From positions 434,001 through 498,000 of the forward strand of contig JANUWF010002120.1 of NCBI GenBank assembly GCA_026120185.1: a DNA stretch of 64,000 bases. The letters are read 5' to 3'. The notes under the pieces were generated by a model. The model was not told the DNA's origin. It saw only the letters and a list, made by a program, of their open reading frames with translations, and ran no database searches. The position numbers and the translations under genes were made by a program. This DNA comes from Voacanga thouarsii. Its lineage: Eukaryota; Streptophyta; Magnoliopsida; Gentianales; Apocynaceae. Below, piece by piece: positions 1 to 11,895 of the stretch. How positions within the stretch are numbered: the first letter of the stretch is position 1; every line of letters begins with the position of its first letter.

Positions 1-170
1 AAGACAAACCACTGCATTTGGCAGCTCATTTGGCCGAAGTAAGAAGTATATCATGGTAAAATAGAAGTCCAACAGAATTGTTGGACAACATTCTAAGAGG
101 GTGCCAGTGCTAAACCTGCAACTATCCTCATCCTATGAGAATAGCACAAGACAACAGCTCGATGATGCCA
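1..170 (+). pseudogene. C-terminal fragment of the copia-1 extra ORF
   Basis: Read from the AAG codon at about 46, one frame gives KYIMVK, a stop, then KSNRIVGQHSKR. It aligns with KHVVVKRKSNRIAGQFSKK near the C-terminus of the extra ORF of copia-2. The stop replaces the R codon of the copia-2 version. The protein has no enzymatic motif and its function in SIRE-type elements is not settled. Only the basic tail is in the window. Confidence 0.6.
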
Positions 171-953
171 TTTTCTGCCAACTTTTATTCTGATTACACA
201 ACTTTATTCTGCCAAATTTCATGCTCTCTGTACTATATTTTCATGAACACCTTTATTTCCTACTGCTTATTGTTATAGCCAATATTACTTTTTACTTATT
301 ATTAGTCCTGTTTTGGGTATTCTCTTGATATTTCTGCCATACTACTAATTGATTCTCAGCTACTTATTGTTATTATTATTTTTTTATTAATGACAAAGGG
401 GAAGAAAATAGGGATTGTGGATGGATTATATTGAGAAATATATTGTTGGGGGATAGTTAAGATTGTGATATTATGATGTGGAGACTGAAAATCTCTTAAA
501 TAGCTAGAGAATGTGGAGACTGAAAATTTCTTAAGACGCTTGTAATTCTATGAAATACATTTTTAGGATTTGAGTTGACTTTTTTTGTTTCTCCGTCACT
601 GGTTTCTGCCCTTATAAATATTGATTGTGAATTGTGAATATATTGTGGTTGTATAATGGTTTATGAGGGTTATGATTTGACATTTATGGATTATGATTGT
701 GACTGCTTATGAGAATGATAAATTCATATGGTTTGAAATGAACTATGACTATTTATGGTTTTGATTTGAAAATATAGACTGATTGGGTGATTTGGTGGAG
801 ACTATATTGAGATGTTGTTGTTATGAACAAAGGAGATTGTAGTGTATGTATGAGTTCATTATGCATTCTAACTGATTTTAACTTGGCTTAATGATTTATT
901 TTTTGCTATGGATGTGATATGCACTTTATTTAAATACTTGGATGATATGGATA
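1..953 (+). mobile_element. 3' end of an old SIRE-like copia element (copia-1), left part
   Basis: This is the extra-ORF tail and 3' noncoding region of a Ty1/copia element whose 5' part lies left of the window. The first ~170 bases match the end of the extra ORF of copia-2 (around 37500-37660). A PPT-like purine run in the context TGACAAAGGGGAAGAAAAT at about 391-409 matches the internal tract at 37807-37825. The rest is AT-rich and untranslatable. The element is interrupted by the gypsy element at 954-12898 and resumes at 12904. Family assignment comes from resemblance to the complete copia-2 in the same window. The boundary with any older DNA on the left cannot be seen. Confidence 0.7.
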
Positions 954-1945
954 TGATACGAATCTTGTGTGGCTTTTCTTGGTATTGTGGTGTTTTTGTT
1001 GGCTATGTGTGCAACTCAAACAAAATAGAGATTTTCCTTATGACAAAAAGAGAAAGTAACTTAACTATCTACACTCTTTCAAACCCTTGAAGAATAAAGC
1101 CTCAAAAACCCTCAAGATGAGTAGAAAGTTCTACTATATTCTCACCCATTATTCTTGAAGCAACAAAGGCAAACAAGAACAAATAGAATAGAGAAAATAG
1201 GCACCCAAATATTGAATTTCAAACAAACCTTAGAAGAACAAAGCAACTAAGACCCATTTAAAGAAAACAACATTGGATTATCCAAAAGATTTATAGACTC
1301 TTACAAAAGGAGGACTAACCCTTAAGCTTGGTCTTGAACAAGATGAATAAGGAGGCTAGGGCCTCTCAAGATTCTCTCTCAAATTTGAATTAAAGTGAAG
1401 TGAATTGTCTTGTCAAATCACTAAAGGTGCTATTTATACTATCCTAACCCTAGCTACGTAACCCCAAAGGTTTAATTACAGTTTTGGATCATAATAAGTC
1501 TTTACAAGTAACTAAAAGTGAAGAAAAATCAGAGAAAAGCATTAAAATGCGGAGCAATCGTCGGTTGCCCAGGAGGAAGCTGGTGCCGGTTTGGACTTCA
1601 TAGCCGGTGCCAGTTTGGATTTGTCGTCGGCCGGTTCAGGTTGTGTTTGAAGTGTTGTTGGACAGAATGGAACCGGCGCTGGTTTGGCTACATGGAGCAA
1701 GCACCAGCTGTCCTCTTAAAAGCCTCTCTTGTCATGTTTCGTCCCCTTTTGCTATCGATTTGAGTTCCTATAAGGGTCCTTCGCGGATGGTCATCAACAC
1801 AAACTCTTAGCTATCTTCCTCAACCTTCCAATCCTTCTTCATCCTCAAGCATGGTTTGATGATCAATTGATAATCATCTTGATGCTTCTTGGTCCTAGCT
1901 CTTGTCATCGGGCCTTGTCCTCCATGATGAAGTCGAGTCTCGTCA
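954..1945 (-). repeat. 3' LTR of the gypsy element
   Basis: It is 992 bp with TG/CA termini and is collinear with 11896-12898. Because the element is on the minus strand, this left copy is the 3' LTR. It contains a GC-richer patch of degenerate CCGGTGCCGGTTTGG-like repeats at about 1570-1700. The patch recurs in the 5' LTR and in the solo LTR at 25836-26707. Confidence 0.93.
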
Positions 1946-1958
1946 TCTCCCCCTCCTT
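1946..1958 (-). other. Polypurine tract of the gypsy element
   Basis: The minus strand reads AAGGAGGGGGAGA directly before the 3' LTR. This is the expected plus-strand primer site. It overlaps the end of pol, whose TAA stop is at 1957-1959. Confidence 0.85.
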
Positions 1959-2845
1959 AAAAAGGATTCGCCTTCAAATCATCGTCATCATCTTCATCAA
2001 AGGGAGAGAGATCACTAACATTAAAGGTGGCACTAACATGATACTCACCAGGTAGATCTATCTTGTAAGCATTCTCTCTAACTTTGGCAAGAACTTGAAA
2101 TGGTCAATCCCCTCTTGGATCTAGTTTACTTTGTCATTGCGTGGAGAATCTCTCATTGCGAAGGTGTACTCATACCCAATCACCCAACTCAAAGGACACC
2201 TTTTTTCTTCCTTAATTGTGCTTTTGGGCAATCTCTTCGTTTCATTTTGCAATGGTTGCTTTCGGCTTCTCATGGAGTGCCTTCACCATCTTTGCCTTCT
2301 TAGCTCCATCGAGGTTCAACCGTTCACATATAGGCAAAGGAACCAAATCTAAAGGAGTTGGAGGATTAAAATTATATACAATTTCAAAAGGAGAATACGA
2401 AGTGGTAGAGTGAATAGCCCTATTGTAAGCAAACTTAATGTGAGGCAAGCACTCCTCCCAATTTTTCAAGTTTTTCTTGATTATGGCCCGCGAAAGTTGG
2501 GTGAGTGTTCGATTGATCACCTCCGTTTGTCTGTCCGTTTGGGGATGACAAGCTGTGGAAATCAAGAGATTAGTTTCATGTTTTTGCCATAAAACTCTCT
2601 AAAAGTGGCTAAGGAATTTAGTATCTCTATCCGAGATAATAGCCCTTGGAATCCTATACATTCTCACCACTTCCTTAAAGAATAAATCTGCAATATATGA
2701 CGCATCATTAATCTTGGAACAAGCCACAAATGAGCCATTTTGGAAAATCTGTTAACAATCACAAATATAGAATCCTTACCCCCCTTGGACCTAGGCAATC
2801 CTAAGATGAAGTCCATTGAAATATCAACCCAAGGCACATTGGGTG
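1957..2845 (-). pseudogene. Gypsy pol, 3' part: integrase core and C-terminal domain
   Basis: Minus-strand translation gives the start of the integrase core ([20 protein letters not shown] at about 2790-2840), then CHPQTDRQTEVINRT, NWEECLPHIKFAYNRAIHST and a pattern ending SATFNVSDLSPF with an acidic tail. These match plant gypsy integrase core and C-terminal sequences. The core is broken near 2570-2660 by a frameshift and stops. There is no chromodomain before the final stop at 1957-1959. The 5' part of the same gene resumes at 7032 beyond block A. Confidence 0.88.
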
Positions 2846-3090
2846 TGTGAAACCCCAATTAAAACCAACCTTAGAGTAAGGGAGTCGGGATGCATATCAT
2901 GTTTTCTTGCATGCATAAATATATTTTTGTATGATTTTATGTGCTTTGGATTTGTGATTTGTAGTCTAGATGGCTTAATTGTGCTTATTGAGTAAGAATA
3001 GCAAAATGGTAATTTTTCTAGAGGTGGAAATAGGGAGATAGCTTGAGGGTTAAATAGAAAAAATATTTGGGAGAGAAAATAAGAACAAGA

Positions 3091-3158
3091 GTTGTTGTGG
3101 TTTAGTGGTTAGAGCTTTGGAATAAATCCTTGAGGTCTTGAGTTCAAATTCCATCATT
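3091..3158 (+). other. tRNA-like A/B-box module in block A
   Basis: An A-box-like TGGTTTAGTGGTTAGAGC starts at 3098 and a B-box-like AGTTCAAATTCC at 3141. The 43 nt spacing is tRNA-like. The outer stems do not pair as an acceptor stem, so this is a tRNA-derived relic rather than a tRNA gene. It begins 245 bp from the sense start of the LTR. Confidence 0.6.
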
Positions 3159-4724
3159 TGAGTTTTAGCATGATTAAATTTTATTTTTTATAGGTAGGCT
3201 ATTTTCGGCCCTTGCATGCCTTAGGGAGGAGTAGGAGTGTTGTCCTAGGGGGGACATGAAAGGAATGTCCTAATCCTACTCTTGTGCCCTACTAAAATTT
3301 CTAAGGGATTCATACCCTTTTTGTTCTCTAGCTACCCTTAATTCTTGATCAATTAAGTTGCTCAATTATCATTTTTATTTCCAAAAAATTCCAGCAAGGT
3401 TCTATGATTTTAAAGCTTCGAAAATGCCTCTTGGAGGATGGAATTTTATCTAAAAATGGGGAAGAGTTATGGAAGGTTCCCAAGGGAATTAAACTTTCTG
3501 GTTGAACCTTCAAACTCCAACCTATAGGTATTCATCTTCTTCATGTAGTAATCTGGAAATTTTTCCAGCTTCTTCATCAGTCCAATTGTAAAAATCTTCA
3601 GCCATCTTTTCCTTTTAGATACTGCCAGAAAAATAACCAATTTACTCAGCTTGAAGATTGAAAACTTTGGCCAAAATTTGGACTGCTCAAAGCTGTTCAA
3701 ACCAGAGAAAATTCTGGGCAGAATTCGCAGCATAGCAGTCTGAAAAATCAAGCTGTTCCTCCAACTTTCAAACCAGCAATTTAACCCTATCTTCTCTCTA
3801 TAAAGAAGGCTGGAAACCAGCCTTAAAGGACCCTCCAATACCCCTTCAAACCTTCTACAAGTTGGCTGAAACATTGCAGAAAAATCTGCACAGGAATTTC
3901 AGCAAGCCATGCGAAAGACTAACCAGAAATTTCAGCCTTGCTCCTTCTCTAACCTTATCCGAAAAACCCCTCTAACTTTCTGTAAAACCCACCTTGGTCA
4001 GCCATGAACTGAACTTCATCATCTCTACAATTTTTCTGCATAAAAAAAACTCCATGGCTACCCCTTAAATCACTCCATCAATCGCTGCAATCAAGGCTTC
4101 AATTGGAGTCCAAAATTCCAGCAAATTATTTCATCAAACTTCCATGGATTAAGCCTCAACTATCCAGAAAATTCCCTCACCATTACACTCCATAATTCAG
4201 CCACCCAAAAGCTCATTCAAACATCATTCATCTCAGCAAAATTCCAGCCAAACCAATCGGGCATTGAAGCTCCCAAAAGACCTCACTCAACCAAGATATT
4301 CTTACCATAATTGCTACCATAATTCACTCCCTAAACTACTCCTTTGAATTTCAAACAACCAGCTTTTCTTCTTCTCCCAAATTTGAAAATCCAATTACCA
4401 GAGTTCTCCAATCCATTCAGCCACCCTTTCCAAGCAAAATTTCGGCCAGCCTTCCTCCATTCTCTCCAAACCTCTAAGAACACCAAGAACACACACCACC
4501 ATTCTCCACGCCTAAGACCACTCTAAACCCCTTCAATCTTCTCCAAAAAATCCAGATCATATCTACTCGTTCTCTTGAATCCATTTCTACAATTTATAAC
4601 ATCAAACGCTGAAATCAAGGTTCCACTTTCGGATAAAAAAATCAGAATTTTCTTGAAGGCTCAAGAATACTCTCAAGGTAAGCAATCTCCATCTCCTTTC
4701 ACCTTCGACCTTTAATGAAATAAA

Positions 4725-4726
<2 letters not shown>

Positions 4727-4755
<29 letters not shown>

Positions 4756-4756
4756 C
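4727..4756 (+). repeat. CT-rich microsatellite in block A
   Basis: A short interrupted (CT)n run lies just before CGGCCGAAATGG. It occupies the same relative place as the longer arrays in B, C and F. Confidence 0.75.
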
Positions 4757-7031
4757 GGCCGAAATGGTTACTCCAACCATGGCCATTTTTCTTCTTCCTC
4801 CTTGGATGGATCAAGCCTTCCCAGCATGAGGATTCTCTTGAAACTTCTTCAAGGTAGTCGTCATTCAAGTAAGCCTCTTCAATATTCTCTTTAAATTCGA
4901 GATTCATGTCTTTTGGATGTTGTTGGAGAAGGATAGATTATGTGTGGAGATTGAGTATGTGTATATATGATGGAGTTGGGATTAATGCGTGAGGATGATT
5001 TGTCTTGGTTGAGTTTTATGATGTTTTAGGATTTGTTGCATGCTCTTCATGTTGTAAGTTAGTATGAATGATTAAGCATGCTAGATATTATGTTACCTTT
5101 GGTGAATAGGGTTTTATGTTCTTCTATTCTTGTTGAGGCCATGAATATGATTATATTTAGTGGAGTTTGGGTCACGTGTTAGTAGATTTGGATCTACATT
5201 TATTCATGATTTGTATGGTTTGTTGATTGGTGTAGAGTGTATGTTCATGATTATGGTTAGCAATAGGAATTATGATCATGACCTTGTTGTTCCTAAGCTA
5301 TTTAAGTTAGCCAATTTTATTTCATTAATAAAAATTAATACTATATTTTCTTCTAGTGATTTCGAAAACCCTAGAAAAATGTGGATTTGGATTGATATAT
5401 GAAATAATGATATTTTAGCCAAATACATGATGTCCTTTATTACAAATAAAATATATAAATATTATATATAATAATAATATTAAATAAAGCCTTTTATATA
5501 AATAATCATCATAGGTAAAATATTAATCTTGTAAGTCATATATTCATAAATACTAATAAAATTTATTTTTTATCTTTTAATCAAAACATATTAAAATTTA
5601 CGTACTATTAATTTTATTTACCAATTATTTTCTAACCATTAATTATTGATAGATTATTATTTTAAATAATATCATCTAGGGCCTCAAACCCTTCATCAAA
5701 TAAACCCTAATTTATTTATAACAAGATTTAAACCTACAACTTATTACTAACCATTTTACAAACCCTAGTTATTTTATTATCAAGTTAGATTTAGTTTATA
5801 AAATTCTTTTTATCATCTAGCCTTAAAGTTTGGGAAATTAGGGTCATGATTGTAGTAAGTTGGCCTAGGATTATTTATGAAAGCAAATTTTGGCTTGAGT
5901 TTAATTATGACTTGTGTTTACCCCAGGCGGGGTTAGGTAAGCATTTGGACATCTTTGATTTATCTCGAGCAAAGGATCAAGTAAGCTCCTGCATAAAACT
6001 TGTTTGTTGTAAAAGGTTACTATGGCAAGCTAAACACGAAATATGTGAACACTGATTTGGTAGAGGCTATTAAGGACTATTTCCTTACTTGTTTCAGTCA
6101 AACAAATTATTTGAAAATGAACAAGCAGTTTTACTCAAACACCAAACTATTTATAAAACCAATTTTAACACAAGCTTTAGAAACCCTTAATTGCCATTTT
6201 CAAGTAAAGCTATGTTTTATCAGTTTTCTCCCAAGTGGGATAAATTATGTTAAGTACTCAATAAGGGTAGGCTAGTAGTACTAGTTTTGAAGAGCAAGAG
6301 CGAGTCTTCTGGCAGAAGGCCACCTCCAGAAGATGAACTCAACTTAGAAAAGCGACAATACTACTTAGTCATGCCGGTCCGAGCTAGCAAGTTTCAGTCA
6401 TGTGGACTGTGTGTTGCCGGAGTGGACAACCGATTTTGTTTAGGTGTAGAGAATGAGGAGTATCTTACTCGGTAGGCCAATCACCTACCTTTTTTGTCAG
6501 TCTGTACAAAATGTAGCATTCTAACCGTTGTATGGTTATGGGGCCCAACGTGTGGTAACCCATGGCCGCCCTTTTGAGTGGTTGATTTTATTGTACATGT
6601 ATAGTTGGAAAAGCCAAAACACCACTCTTGATTTTAACATTGTTTATTGCTTACCAATACTTTTCCTTATGAAGTTCTTACACCTTGCATACATGAACTG
6701 TTTTCACTGGACACTCAAAGTACACACGGACTTATTGAGATTTTTATCTCATCACCCTTTTGCCATGTCTTCAGGTTGGTCCTGCTGTGAAGATGAGTAG
6801 ATAGTTTGTTGCTTGCTTTGAAGGCCTTGTGTTATTTTCTTTATGTATTGCTTTGAGAGATGAGAGTATTCAATGTACTCATGGATTTGTCTTGAATTCT
6901 TGGATTATAATAAGTTTTAATTTTAAAGTATTGTTTTATTTTTGTTTGTGTGACCTAGTTATAAAGACCCCTTGTCCTTTGGATTGGGCGACATTCCCGG
7001 CCCTGTTGGGCCTAGGTAGTGGGTTGTTACA

Positions 7032-9470
7032 AGGTGTGGGCAAAGGAGTATAATGACCATGTGGAAAGGCTCTAGACTTAGCTCGCCTACAAGTAATGCA
7101 TTGAGAATAATGTTTCTCCACATCCTTTCTCATTTTTAGCCAAAAGAAATGTTCCTTAAGGATACCTAAGGTTTTTGCAACACCAAAATGCCCCATTAGT
7201 CCCCCACTATGGGCTTCTCGAACTAGCAACACCCTAATGGAACCTTTTGGCACACAAAGCCTTGCCTCCTTAAACAAGAAACCATCATGCCTATAATATT
7301 TAGCAAATGCACATTTCTCATAAGCATGGAAAATATCCCCAAACTCCTCATCATCAACATATAAATCTTTCACAAATTCAAAACCAAGAAGTTTAGCATC
7401 TAAAAAGTTGAGTGCATACCTTCGAGATAGTGCATCCGCTACCACATTTTCCTTACCCTTCTTATATTGAATGACATATGAAAATGTCCCAATAAACTCC
7501 ATCCACCTTGCATGCCTTTTGTTCAAATTTTGTTGGCTCTTCAGGTGTTTAAGGGTCTCATGATTAGTATGAATGATAAACTCTCTTGGCAAAAGGTAGT
7601 GTTGCCAATACTCTAAGGTCCTTACCAATGTAAAAAGCTCTTTGTCATAGATAGAGTAATTGAGGGCCGCTCCGGACAACTTCTTACTAAAGTATGCAAT
7701 GGGTTTTCTATCTTATGATAAGACCGCACATATTCCTACCCCACTTGCATCACACTCTATCTCAAAAACCTTCTCAAAATTGGCAAGAATAAGAATTGGA
7801 GCTTGGCTCAATTTGTCTTTGAGGGTTTGAAAGGCTTGTTACTGGGCTTCCTCCTACCTAAATCCTACCTTTTTCTTTACCACTTCGGCTAGAAGGGCTG
7901 CTATAGTGCTAAAATTTTGGATAAACTTCCTATAGAAGCTAGCTTGCCCATGGAAACTACGGACTTGGGTAATGGTGGTAGGGTTGGCCAATCTTGGATG
8001 GCTTTCACTTTTCCCTTATCAACCTCAATTCCTTTGGCACTCACAACATACCCAAGGAACGTAATCCTCTCCAAACAAAATGAGTATTTCTCAATATTAG
8101 CATACAATCTCTCCATTCGGAGGGCAACAAGCACACTTTGAACATGATTTAAATGCTCCATATATGATTTGCTATAAATTAGTATATCATCAAAGTACAC
8201 AACAACAAATTTTCTAATGAATTCCCTCAAAACATGGTACATTAGTCGCATGAAAGTACTAGGAGCATTGGACAATCCAAAAGGCATGACAAGCCATTCA
8301 TACAACCCTTGTTTAGTTTTAAAAGCTGTTTTCTATTCATCCTCTTCTCTTATTCTAATTTGGTGATAACCAGATTTCAAATCAATTTTTGAGAAAATGC
8401 ATGCACTAAATAGCTCATCAAGAAAGTCATCTAGCCTAGGAATGGGATAACGGTATTTTACCATTATGTTGTTGATAGCGTGACAATCTACACACATACG
8501 CCATGTCCCATCCTTTTCGGGCACCAAGAGAAGTGGAACCGCACATGGGCTTAAGCTCTCTCTCATATGTCCCTTCTCAAGCAATGCCTCCACTTGCTTT
8601 TGCAATTCCTTAGATTCCTCCGGATTACTTCTATATGCCGGTCAGTTGGGGATGACGGCTCCGGGCACAAAGTCAATTTGATGCTCAATTCCTCTCAATG
8701 GTGGTAATCCTCTAGGCACCTCATTTTGGAAAATGTCTTCAAATTCTTGAAGAATAGCTACAATTTCATGAGACAAAGACAATGTGGATTTATTAGTAGA
8801 AACATAAGAACCTTTGCATAAAAGAAGAATAACCGGTTCCTTAGCTTCTATAGCCTCTATGACCTCACTCTCTTTTGCAAAGAAATTCACTCTTTTTTTA
8901 CCTCCCCTCTCTTATCCTTGCTCACTCCTATCCTTGATTGTCAATGGCACTTGCTTGTTCATCCTCTCTCTCAACTCTTTTTCTTGCCTCTCATTTTCTT
9001 TCCTTTCAATTTCTTGCTTTTGCTTAACTTCTTGCGCTCCCTTCTTCTTTTCTTTTTTCTTCATGATTCTTTGGTCTTTGCTCACCTCACAAGAGGCCAT
9101 AGGGGTGAGGGTAAACTTAGTTCCCTCCTTGAGTAGGGAATAAATATTCTTCCTCCTATCATGTTTTACATGCCTATCATATTGCCAAGGCCTCCCTAGT
9201 AGTAAGTGACCCGCTTACATGGGTACCACATCACGTAGCACATCATCCTTGTACTTCCCCATTTCAAAAGATACCAACACTTGCTTGTTTACTCTCATTT
9301 CCCTACTATCATTCAACAATTGTAATTTGCAGGGCTTGGGATGTTTAATCTAACTCATGTCTAATTCTTCAACCAAATCTGCACTAATCACGTTAGTCAA
9401 CTCCCACTATCCACAATAGCACAACAAGGGGTCTTGTTGATTAAACACCTAGTGTAGAAAATGTTCTCTC
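7032..9470 (-). pseudogene. Gypsy pol, 5' part: protease, reverse transcriptase, RNase H, integrase zinc domain
   Basis: On the minus strand the protease shows IVDSGS (DSG codons at 9403-9411) and a later LLGRPW. RT begins with a PRGLPPLRGIEHQIDF linker at about 8700. It continues with [45 protein letters not shown] and the catalytic YFDD at 8186-8197. RNase H shows [24 protein letters not shown] and [14 protein letters not shown]. The integrase HHCC region includes [12 protein letters not shown] and [10 protein letters not shown]. Damage includes a TGG-to-TAG stop near 8334, a frameshift just after the protease DSG, and stops around 7700-7900. The frame ends at block A and resumes at 2845. 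Confidence 0.92.
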
Positions 9471-10981
9471 TTTATTGGTGGTTTTGATCCTCAATGGCTT
9501 GTGAACTCAATGACCTCCTTGTGACTCCCACCAAGGAGTATTCTTGACAAAAAATTTCCCCTTCATCACTCTCCTCATCTCCATTTTCCTCTTGATTTCC
9601 TTGGTACCTTTCTTCCTCTTCTTCTTCATCGGTAGAAACCTCACCATAGGGATTGGTATACATCGTTCTCTTGCTTGGACACTCAAGGGAAGTGTGTCAA
9701 TATCCAAGGCACTTAAAACACTTAATATCTCTATTCCTTTGTGGCCTCTCCGTAGCTTTCCCTTTGTCCTTCTTCCATCTTTTCCTAGATTTCCAATCCT
9801 CCCTAGGTTTCCATTCCTCTATAGGTTTCCAAGCCTCCCTTGGTTTGTTGAAATCTCTTTAGAATGGCTTAGGGGCTTCATCCTTCTTAATTAGCAACTT
9901 GCTAGCAAAGTTAGGGTTTGGAAGTGGGGGTCTAGTAAATGTCCTCCTCTTTGATTGCCTTTCAATCTTCATGGTGGCATGTACCATATCCTCCAATCGA
10001 TCATAGGGGTGCAATTCTACCAAATTGGCAATCTCCCTATTTAATTCTCCTAGAAACCTTGCTCTTGTTGCTCTTGGATCCTCATGGATTTGAGCTCTCA
10101 TCAACATCACTTCCATTTTCTTATGATAATCTTCCACACTCTTGTTCCCTTACTTGAGTGCTTAGAGCCTTTGGTAGAGATCATTGTAGTAATGGTGTGG
10201 TATAAACCATGCCCTCATCATATCCTTCAAAGTTCCAACTAGCCACGGTTTCCACTCCTATTTACCTTTTTTGAGCACTGACTTGCTCCCACCATACCAA
10301 AGCATACTCCGAGAATCCCAAAATAGCTAGCCTCACTTTTAACCTCTCACTATATGTATGGCTCTCTAGGAATATCTCCATCTTACTTTCACACTCAAAA
10401 TAAGCTTCGGGGTCACTTTTGTCATAGAATGTGGGCACTTTCAATTTAATATGGCTCAACTCTCTCTCCACATCATTTCCTTCTCTCCTTCCTACTTTAT
10501 GGCCCCATCCTCTATGTTGTTTTGCAAAGGCCTCAACTTGTTCCCCCTCATATCACTCATCAACTCCCTCAAATTTTCTTTCTAGCCCCCTTATATTATT
10601 CCATCCATTCCTTCATTAGCCTCTACCTCGTCCTCCTCTCAAGCCATGTCTTCCTCCTCTCATAGGAGCTTGTTGGAAACCCCCAATAGAGTGTTCATTC
10701 CATTCTTCCCCTTGTTGGGCAAGTAACGGAGAAGTATGGACATCTCCATCCCTCATCCTTGGACTTGGCACTTCAAAACACGCTTGGGCTCTCCTTTATG
10801 CAACGGTAGAAGATTGTCCAAGATGATTTATCAACTCCCTTGTCATATTTTAAAACTCGCTTTACATTGTCCTCATCATAGCTTGCAAATCATCACGCAG
10901 CCCCCTAGCATCAATTTATTCTTCTTGAGGTCTACTAGATCCACTTGGGTTAGGCCTAGAGATTTCTTGATCATGGGCCAT
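9471..10981 (-). pseudogene. Gypsy gag with CCHC zinc knuckle
   Basis: The likely start is the ATG at 10979-10981 on the minus strand (MAHDQEISRPNPSGSS). A stop follows about 17 codons later. The capsid-like segment contains IKLKVPTFYDKSDPEAYFEC at about 10400 and FLGELNREIANLVELHPYDR at about 10000. The zinc knuckle at 9677-9724 reads CFKCLGY-stop-HTSLEC, a C-X2-C-X4-H-X4-C pattern with TGA in place of the residue before His. An acidic linker (STDEEEEEERYQ) follows toward the protease. The structural protein is clearly recognisable but cannot be made intact. Confidence 0.85.
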
Positions 10982-11876
10982 GATGATGGAATATTTTCTT
11001 ACTTATACGTGCAACACAAAGGGATTAGAAAGAAAAATAGATCATCACTACACTTCCTTGCGTGTTGTCTCTTAAGATTGATCACTCCATGCTCGTGTTT
11101 GCTCTCTTAGGCTCTTTTAATATTAGACTCTCCCTCTTGCCTTTTTCTCAACACTCAAGCCTTCTTGTTCAATCCCAATTCTCACCAATAGCTGAAGATT
11201 TAGTCCAACTAAGAGAATCACACAAATTAAAAGAATTCTCCAATTAGGGGGTCTTAGGGGAATTTCAACAAACACTTGTTAGGCACATCAGGCAAACAAG
11301 TTTTAAGTCAAGAATTTTAAGAAAAGTGGACTCAATCAACACAAGAACAAGTACTAGATGTAAAAGAAACACTCCTAAGTAAGAAACAAATAAGAATTAT
11401 CAAGAACAAAGAAACAAGAATAACTAAAACTAGGATGATAAAGAACAAGATGATCACAAAGATGCAATAAAAAAATTGAGTTCAATGAACATGGAATTCA
11501 ACAATAGAGTGATATACTAAGTCCCAATATCCCAAGGAATGAAAATTAAGAATCAAAGATCTCAACTATAGCCAAAAACACTCTCATGGAATATTTATCA
11601 AACACCTTGGCTGCAATCTTGTCACTTAAGAACAACTAGAATTTTCACCCGTATTCAAGCCAATTTTCAACACAATCACAAGATAAATTTGTTCCTAAGG
11701 ATTATAACAACATCAAGGAGCAATTTTCCAACAGAAAAATCAAGATATAACAAAGATTTAATGACCTTTTTGGAGCAGGTTTTTGAGTTACGGAATTTCT
11801 CTATTTTTTTCTTTTCTTCACTTTGTAGGGTTCCTTTTCTTGCTTTCAAGATTTGATAGGAATCAAGATTTTCCTT
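10982..11876 (-). other. Gypsy 5' untranslated leader
   Basis: About 0.9 kb lies between the PBS and the presumed gag ATG. It is A-rich in the + strand, with no conserved protein. It would hold the packaging signal of the genomic RNA. I see no further structure that I can name. Confidence 0.6.
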
Positions 11877-11888
11877 GCTCTAATACCA
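11877..11888 (-). other. Primer-binding site, initiator tRNA-Met type
   Basis: The minus strand reads TGGTATTAGAGC, seven bases inside the 5' LTR. It differs by one base from TGGTATCAGAGC, the usual site complementary to the 3' end of plant initiator tRNA-Met. Confidence 0.88.
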
Positions 11889-11895
11889 AACTCTT

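Larger units (their letters stand above)
2846..7031 (+). mobile_element. Block A: giant solo-LTR-like unit inserted in the gypsy integrase
   Basis: The unit starts TGTGAAACCCC and ends GTGGGTTGTTACA. It is flanked by GGGTG (2841-2845) and AGGTG (7032-7036), a 5 bp TSD with one mismatch. Removing it joins the two halves of the integrase reading frame. It has no protein domain. In sense orientation it carries a tRNA-like module at 3091-3158, a splice-donor-like AAG|GTAAGC at 4675-4683, a CT-rich stretch at 4727-4756 and the palindrome TTAAGTACTCAA at 6250-6261. It is collinear with blocks B-G. I read it as a solo LTR because the TSD surrounds a single TG/CA unit. The parent element is not in the window. 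Confidence 0.8.

Noticed and set aside
3091..3158. Functional tRNA genes at the A/B-box modules
   Set aside because: Boxes and spacing fit, but the 5' and 3' flanks do not pair as an acceptor stem and the modules are embedded in repeats.
2846..7031. Blocks A-G as DNA transposons with terminal inverted repeats
   Set aside because: The ends are imperfect inverted repeats, but the TG/CA termini, 5 bp TSDs, sense-oriented internal order and the PPT beside block G fit LTRs better. No transposase was seen.
9472..9894. Overlapping ORFs on the plus strand opposite gypsy gag
   Set aside because: They are antisense shadows of gag. The minus strand carries the zinc knuckle and acidic linker.
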